From Candidatus Bathyarchaeota archaeon (GTDB taxonomy: Archaea; Thermoproteota; Bathyarchaeia; 40CM-2-53-6), in NCBI GenBank assembly GCA_005882895.1, contig VBBD01000019.1, positions 1 to 34,374 on the forward strand: a stretch of DNA of 34,374 nucleotides. Direction: 5' to 3'. Of this stretch, positions 30,212-34,374 are shown piece after piece (the stretch's first letter is position 1; each line of letters opens with the position of its first letter). The notes beneath the pieces were generated by a model. That model saw only the letters and a list, made by a program, of their open reading frames with translations. It was not told where the DNA came from and made no database searches. Position numbers and translations under genes: made by a program.

Positions 30212-31258
30212 ATGGCTAGAACCTCGGCCAGATTCTTCTTCATACTATCTGGAGAGCATGCCACTCTGCCCCTCGCAGAGCTCAAAGCCATACTCCAAGC
30301 CTACTCGATAGACTACCGCATAGTGGGAAGCTTCTACAAGCTCATAGAAGTCGAAGCGGACCGCGCCGAGCTAGAATTGATAGCTGGCCGAGGAGGATAC
30401 GTTGACGAGATGGGGGAAGAAGTCCTCCACACCGAAGACAACCTAGCCAGTATCAAGAGGGGAGTTGAGTCAGCCGATCTCGAACAGTTCCTCTCCCCCC
30501 AAGACAGCTTTAGTGTCCGAATGCTACGGTTTGGCGGAGTCTCCAAAGACCTCTCAAGAGTCCACCTCGAATCCTATCTCGGAGAACTGCTTGCAGAAAA
30601 AACCGGTGCAAAGGTCGACCTTCGATCTCCTAAGAAGCCTTTCCGAGGGATTCTGGCAGGGTCCCTCTTCCATCTGGGACTCATCACGCATCAGCGTCCG
30701 AAAGGGAGCATCCACCTGCGACGTCCGCGAAAAAGGGCTGTTTTTCATCCAAGCACAATGCCCCCAAAACTAGCCCGATGCCTGGTGAATTTATCCGAAG
30801 TGAGAGATGGGGAGACCTTTCTCGACCCCTTCTGCGGCGTTGGCGGTATCGCCATAGAGGCGAGCCTTTTGGGTTGTGAGGTGGTTGGCGTCGATGCCCT
30901 TTCACGAATGGTCCGGTCGGCTCGAAGGAACCTTGCTCATTTCGGCCTCAAATCCTATGGCCTGCTCAGAGGCGACGCGCGGAAACTTCCTTTGCGCAGT
31001 GCAGATGCTATAGCCACGGATCCACCCTACGGGACAGGCGCTTCAACCCTCAAGTCTACGACAAAAGCCATCCTCGCGAGCTTCTTGCCCCAGGCAAAAA
31101 TGATCCTGTCCCCCGGCGGAAAGGTCGTATTTGCATCTCCCTTGGGAACGGGAGCCGTTGATCTGGCGGAGTCCCACGGTTTCAAAGTCTTCGATCGCCA
31201 CGAGTTATACGTGCACCGGAACCTTACAAGAGAGATTCTAGTGCTGGGAGCAAACTAG
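30212..31258 (+). CDS. tRNA (guanine-10-N2)-methyltransferase, THUMP domain (Trm-G10-like)
   Basis: This 348-residue protein has an N-terminal THUMP/ferredoxin-like RNA-binding part (RFFFILSGEHATLPLAELKA, FRGILAGSLFHLGLI at about 144-158). A SAM methyltransferase follows: FLDPFCGVGGIAIEASLLGC (203-222), VVGVDALSRMVRSARRNL and catalytic ATDPPYGTGAS (268-278). The DPPYG form fits N2-methylation of guanosine 10 in tRNA. The start at 30212 was chosen because the TATA box lies 26 nt upstream, giving a leaderless transcript; a longer frame upstream lies inside the promoter. Its stop abuts the RNase Z ATG, so the two are co-translated. Confidence 0.88.
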   Translation: MARTSARFFFILSGEHATLPLAELKAILQAYSIDYRIVGSFYKLIEVEADRAELELIAGRGGYVDEMGEEVLHTEDNLASIKRGVESADLEQFLSPQDSFSVRMLRFGGVSKDLSRVHLESYLGELLAEKTGAKVDLRSPKKPFRGILAGSLFHLGLITHQRPKGSIHLRRPRKRAVFHPSTMPPKLARCLVNLSEVRDGETFLDPFCGVGGIAIEASLLGCEVVGVDALSRMVRSARRNLAHFGLKSYGLLRGDARKLPLRSADAIATDPPYGTGASTLKSTTKAILASFLPQAKMILSPGGKVVFASPLGTGAVDLAESHGFKVFDRHELYVHRNLTREILVLGAN

Positions 31259-32179
31259 ATGCCTGCCGGTATCGATGTCATCTTCTTGGGCACCGGGGGC
31301 GCTCTTCCCACCAAAGAAAGAGGCCTACCCGCAGTAGCTTTACGTCGGGATGGAGAACTCTTCTTGTTTGATTGTGGAGAAGGAACGCAGCGTCAGATGA
31401 TGCATGCGGGAGTCGGTTTCAACCGTCCCATGACCATCATGATCTCGCACTTACATGGAGATCACGTTCTCGGATTACCTGGGCTTCTCCAAACAATGTC
31501 TTCCCTAGTCAGGGACAAGCCACTCGACCTGTACGGTCCAGAGGGGATCTCCAGCTATCTAGGCTCACTACGTCGAACGCTAGCTTTCGCGGCGAACTTT
31601 CCCGTGCGAGTTACCGAGCTCAAGCCTGGGCAAGAAATATCGAAGAACGGGTACGATATCAAGACAACCAAGGCTTTGCACGACATCACCTGCCTCGCCT
31701 ACGCTGTTGTTGAGAAAGATCGGCCGGGCCGGTTTCACCCTGACAAGGCGAAACGGCTAGGCGTACCTGAGGGACCGCTGTGGAAGCAGCTTCAAACCGG
31801 AAAGGAGGTCAAGGTCGAGGGGAAAACAGTGGAGCCTCGCCAAGTTATGGAGGAACCTCGTCCTGGCCTGAAAATCGTCTATGCGATTGACACTCGTCCT
31901 AGTGAGGAGGTAAAGGCGCTGGCAAAAGAGGCCGATCTCCTAATGCATGACGGAGGATTCGCAGAGGATAGGCGGGACAAAGCCAAAGAGTACTTCCATT
32001 CGACTGCAAGGGAAGCAGCTAGGGTCGCCAAGGCTGCACGGGTCCGCAAACTTGCACTGGTCCACATAAGCGCCGTAACAAGAGATGACTCCATTCTCCT
32101 CAAAGAGGCGAGAAGCGTGTTCAAAGCGACCCTCGTCCCGAAAGATCTAACAGTCTTATCACTGAAGCGCTCTAAGTAG
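31259..32179 (+). CDS. rnz: Ribonuclease Z (tRNA 3' processing)
   Basis: This 306-residue metallo-beta-lactamase-fold endonuclease removes the 3' trailer of pre-tRNA. Motifs: VIFLGTGGALPTKERGLPAV, zinc motif SHLHGDHVLGLPGLL with His64, His66, Asp68 and His69, Asp in YAIDTRPSEEV, and MHDGGFAEDRRDKAKEYFHS then LVHISAVTRDD. The flexible arm is replaced by PGRFHPDKAKRLGVPEGPLW, the known exosite region of the short form. It follows the tRNA methyltransferase with no gap, and both act on tRNA. It works upstream of the CCA-adding enzyme encoded near the right edge. Confidence 0.93.
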   Translation: MPAGIDVIFLGTGGALPTKERGLPAVALRRDGELFLFDCGEGTQRQMMHAGVGFNRPMTIMISHLHGDHVLGLPGLLQTMSSLVRDKPLDLYGPEGISSYLGSLRRTLAFAANFPVRVTELKPGQEISKNGYDIKTTKALHDITCLAYAVVEKDRPGRFHPDKAKRLGVPEGPLWKQLQTGKEVKVEGKTVEPRQVMEEPRPGLKIVYAIDTRPSEEVKALAKEADLLMHDGGFAEDRRDKAKEYFHSTAREAARVAKAARVRKLALVHISAVTRDDSILLKEARSVFKATLVPKDLTVLSLKRSK

Positions 32180-32203
32180 AGCTGTCGAATGCATTGCGTA
32201 GCT

Positions 32204-32587
32204 CTACTCTCTCTTTCGTTCTTCTGGCTTCCCAGCGAGCCAATCGATCAGCTGTTCTGGGTTTTCCGTCTCGAGGATTACTTGTATTGGCCCCAGAGGT
32301 GATTCTCCCTCTGGCGCAGAGAAGGAGACGTGGCCTGCATAGGCCGCCTGCTTGTTGAGAAAGAAGACTATTCGATTCCCTTCCACAGATCGCCTCAAGA
32401 CGGACCTTGCTGCCGCCCGGATTCTGTCGCGTTGCAGAATCATGCGAAACCTCTCCAGCGAGGACTGATCCTTCCCATCGAACATTACTTGCCCACTCCA
32501 CTCATCTATTTGCCGAACTTCAACTTCACCTCGAAGAATATTTGTAACCGCTTTTCTAACCCTCTCAGCGTCTTCAGTAGGTCGCAC
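32204..32587 (-). CDS. UPF0201 RNA-binding-like protein, start uncertain
   Basis: This is an archaeal UPF0201 protein of 127 residues as listed, beginning at a GTG (RPTEDAERVRKAVTNILRGE). Homology wants about ten residues more; the frame reads on upstream as SIRVHGEAEV before RPTED. The only codon at the right place is ACG at 32615-32617, overlapping the kinase stop as TAACG, where TAATG would be the classic coupled start. Thus either a non-AUG ACG start or a trimmed N-terminus is used. Other blocks: LERFRMILQRDRIRAAARSV, FFLNKQAAYAGHVSF, SPLGPIQVILE. The RRM-like fold suggests RNA binding; function is unknown. Confidence 0.75.
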   Translation of the reverse strand: MRPTEDAERVRKAVTNILRGEVEVRQIDEWSGQVMFDGKDQSSLERFRMILQRDRIRAAARSVLRRSVEGNRIVFFLNKQAAYAGHVSFSAPEGESPLGPIQVILETENPEQLIDWLAGKPEERKRE

Positions 32588-32616
32588 CTCCGCCTCGCCA
32601 TGAACCCTGATGCTCG

Positions 32617-33174
32617 TTAGCTCGGGAGTGGTCTCAGCAGACGTCTCGTCCGCCTCTTCAAATCGTTCTTTGTATCCTCGTTCTCCACAACACGATCAGC
32701 AATAGCGATAAGCTTTCCAACTCCAACCTTCAATTCCCGCTCATCACGCTCTAGAAAGTCGGCCCAGTTTCTGGGACGGTCAGACCTCCTCCTCTTCAGC
32801 AATCTCCGGAACCTGCTCCCCCGGGAAGCGTGAATGGCGATGGTGAGGACGCGGTATTTCTTGTTAAGCTCCTCAATCTCCTCAATGTTCCTAGCCCCCT
32901 CGTACACGAAAAGGCTGGTGTCGATCTTGTCTATCAGTGGAGCCAACCGTTTGGCTACTGCACCCATCCCTTCCTCTTCTCTGATGTTAAGCATTAACGT
33001 GCCGAGGTTCTTTCTGCTTGGCGACAAGTTTCTCCGCTTGGCTTCAGCTCTGATAATATCACCGGAGACGAATACTGGAACCCCGCGTTCCTTAGCAACA
33101 CTAGACGCTAGGCTCTTCCCGGCGCCTGGCATTCCTACGATTACGACAACTGTCTTCGGTTTCGGTTTGTCCAT
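32617..33174 (-). CDS. UPF0200 P-loop kinase (dephospho-CoA-kinase-like)
   Basis: This protein has 185 residues from ATG 33174. The Walker A is VVVIVGMPGAGKSLASSVAK (with GMPGAGKS at about 14-21), and FVSGDIIRAEAKRRNLSPSR follows as in nucleotide/CoA kinases. FVYEGARNIEEIEELNKKY carries the second acidic site, and RFRRLLKRRRSDRPRNW is an Arg-rich lid. UPF0200 kinases are archaeal and their substrate is not settled. The longer GTG frame at 33189 was set aside because the TATA-like TATAAC (33206-33211) is about 35 nt before the ATG. Coupled to UPF0201. Confidence 0.82.
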   Translation of the reverse strand: MDKPKPKTVVVIVGMPGAGKSLASSVAKERGVPVFVSGDIIRAEAKRRNLSPSRKNLGTLMLNIREEEGMGAVAKRLAPLIDKIDTSLFVYEGARNIEEIEELNKKYRVLTIAIHASRGSRFRRLLKRRRSDRPRNWADFLERDERELKVGVGKLIAIADRVVENEDTKNDLKRRTRRLLRPLPS

Positions 33175-33205
33175 GTAGGGCTCGCGCACTCCGGCGTAGG
33201 GACCT

Positions 33206-33222
33206 GTTATAGCTCTTAAAAA
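33206..33222. promoter_or_regulatory. Divergent promoter region, kinase / thpR
   Basis: TATAAC on the minus strand (33206-33211) serves the kinase gene. CTTAAAAAC on the plus strand (about 33214-33222) is near 31 nt from the thpR TTG. The two boxes are close together but distinct. Confidence 0.4.
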
Positions 33223-33248
33223 CGAGAGCGACCATCGATAACTAGGAT

Positions 33249-33824
33249 TTGTCAGAGGACCAGGTCCGAAGTTTCGTTTCGATAGACCTCGATGATCAGC
33301 AGATTCTCTCGCGTGTAGGATCTATCCTGTCGTCTTTGCAGGCGATGGGGGGAGATTTGAAACCTGTCGAGCGGGAGAATATCCATCTCACATTGAAGTT
33401 TCTGGGAAACGTATCCTCGTCCCGTTTGAGCGAGGTCGAGACTTCCCTTTACCAACTGGCTTTCCCAGTGTTCTCAACGGAGATCAGAGGAGCGGGCGCT
33501 TTTCCGAATCTCAACCATATGACCGTAATCTGGGTCGGGGTGAACGAGGGTTGGAGTCAGGTTGAGCAAATCTATGAGCAAGTCGAGAAACTACTGTCTC
33601 CCCTTGGCTTCAGAAAAGAGAACCGCCCCTTCAGTCCGCACATTACGATTGCCCGGGTCCGATCAGGCAGAAAGAGGGATGAGATGGCCAATTTTCTCCA
33701 GCATCTAAACGACGAGAGTTTCGGCTCATTCACCGTGGACAAAGTCCGGCTCAAACAGAGCATTCTCTCGAGTTCCGGACCGAAATACTCGACCTTGCTG
33801 GAAATCCCTGCCCAGTCGCGATAA
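33249..33824 (+). CDS. thpR: RNA 2',3'-cyclic phosphodiesterase (2H family, ThpR/LigT)
   Basis: This 191-residue 2H phosphoesterase carries both catalytic motifs: His46 in IHLTLKFLGNV and His131 in PHITIARVRS, with the N-terminal RSFVSIDLDDQQILSRVGSI and AFPNLNHMTVIWVGVNE at usual places. It opens 2',3'-cyclic phosphates or ligates 2'-5' tRNA halves in vitro. The start is TTG; the family N-terminus (R-S-F-V-S-I-D) fits it. It lies just before the CCA enzyme, a gene pair common in archaea for tRNA end repair. Confidence 0.9.
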   Translation: MSEDQVRSFVSIDLDDQQILSRVGSILSSLQAMGGDLKPVERENIHLTLKFLGNVSSSRLSEVETSLYQLAFPVFSTEIRGAGAFPNLNHMTVIWVGVNEGWSQVEQIYEQVEKLLSPLGFRKENRPFSPHITIARVRSGRKRDEMANFLQHLNDESFGSFTVDKVRLKQSILSSSGPKYSTLLEIPAQSR

Positions 33825-33874
33825 GCTATCACCAGCCCAGTTTCAAATACCAACTGCTCGCTTGCAGTTCCTTG

Positions 33875-34374
33875 ATGCCGACCACGATCCAACCTATCTT
33901 GGACCAGATTGCAAAGAAAGTCGTTCCAAGCGACGACGAAAGAGCAAGAATGTCCCAATTGGCTCAATCACTGAAAGATCAGGTTCAGAGCATCTTGGAC
34001 GACGCCAGCCTCGGAGGCATCGTCTCGATTCAGGGATCCTACGCGCGGGACACTTGGTTGAGCGGCGAAGCCGACTTGGACATCTTCGCCACCTTCCCTC
34101 CAACAATGGAGAGGGAGGAGTGGACCGAGAAGGTCCTCCCGGCAATTCGGAAAGGAATCCATGCCAAAACGGTCGATCGTTATGCTGAACATCCCTATTT
34201 GGAATTCCACATTGATGGTATCAGGGTCAACGTGGTCCCCTGCTATGCTGTGGAAAAGGGCCAGTGGAAGAGCGCAACTGACAGGACACCGTACCATACT
34301 GAGTACATGAGAGAGCATCTGAGACCAGAAATGCGGCGTGAAGCAAGGCTCCTGAAACGGTTCATGAAGGGTAT
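33875..34374 (+). CDS. cca: CCA-adding tRNA nucleotidyltransferase, class I, partial (right edge)
   Basis: The first 166 residues of the archaeal class I CCA enzyme are present. The nucleotidyltransferase motif is SIQGSYARDTWLSGEADLDI, with Gly54-Ser55 and two catalytic carboxylates Asp67 and Asp69. RYAEHPYLEFHIDGIRVNVV is followed by PCYAVEKGQWKSATDRTPYH. The usual third metal ligand in V-D-V-V-P-C-Y is Asn here (VNVVPCY). The enzyme adds CCA to tRNA 3' ends after RNase Z trimming. The ATG at 33875 is 50 bases after thpR. The C-terminal domain is outside the window. Confidence 0.9.
   Translation, partial: MPTTIQPILDQIAKKVVPSDDERARMSQLAQSLKDQVQSILDDASLGGIVSIQGSYARDTWLSGEADLDIFATFPPTMEREEWTEKVLPAIRKGIHAKTVDRYAEHPYLEFHIDGIRVNVVPCYAVEKGQWKSATDRTPYHTEYMREHLRPEMRREARLLKRFMKG

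Noticed and set aside
1-34374. CRISPR arrays, insertion sequences, prophage or attachment sites
   Set aside because: No regularly spaced repeats, transposase or integrase motifs, or tRNA-linked direct repeats were seen.

Overview
The window reads as a chromosomal segment of an archaeon, most likely from the TACK side (Bathyarchaeia or a Nitrososphaeria-like soil or sediment lineage). The archaeal assignment rests on ribosomal proteins L21e and L40e, RNA polymerase subunit RpoF, a DUF655 protein next to KsgA, a class I CCA-adding enzyme, a THUMP-type tRNA G10 methyltransferase, UPF0200 and UPF0201 proteins, a geranylgeranyl-reductase-family flavoprotein and an HTH_10 regulator. Many genes appear to start with GTG or TTG. 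TATA-like elements often lie 24-31 nt from the start codon, as expected for leaderless transcripts. Class-level placement is inference. No tRNA, rRNA, CRISPR array or insertion sequence was recognised.

Left part (1-23 kb) is accessory and metabolic. It holds a possible P-loop gene cut by the left edge, DUF167, a VOC gene broken by one in-frame TAG, a small gene remnant, a MccF-like S66 peptidase with a nucleotidyltransferase, a 28-aa zinc protein, and an HTH_10 regulator with a dyad operator and flanking repeats. These are followed by a tandem pair of paralogous about 180-aa proteins, a PNPOx-like protein, a Tet-type MFS exporter, a 47-aa Cys-rich mini-gene and an alpha/alpha-toroid cyclase-like protein. 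Next come a multi-TM protein, an F420-type (Ddn) oxidoreductase and an overlapping amidohydrolase-GNAT-hydrolase operon. An MDR reductase with unusual codon use, small membrane proteins, a PH-like/zinc-ribbon protein and a saccharopine-dehydrogenase-like protein follow. A membrane cluster (19.6-22.5 kb) includes a catalytically dead M48-like protein and a DUF998 protein.

Right part (23-34.4 kb) is core. The geranylgeranyl-reductase-like gene follows a KH/NusA-like protein. A 456-bp gap with a TATA box and strong hairpins could encode a small RNA. sucC-sucD form a tight pair. Convergent to them is the translation/transcription run L21e-rpoF-DUF655-ksgA, then L40e. Divergent from L21e, and sharing one palindromic TATA element, are the tRNA G10 methyltransferase and RNase Z. 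UPF0201 and the UPF0200 kinase face thpR and the CCA-adding enzyme, which runs off the right edge. This block is mostly tRNA/rRNA maturation: 3' trimming (RNase Z), CCA addition, base methylation and 16S dimethylation.

No clearly new multi-gene system is visible. The points most worth a second look are the single amber codon in the VOC gene, the HTH_10 operator/repeat arrangement, two uncatalogued Cys-rich mini-genes, the dead M48 homologue, substitutions at canonical catalytic positions in KsgA and the CCA enzyme, the UPF0201 start, and the candidate ncRNA.
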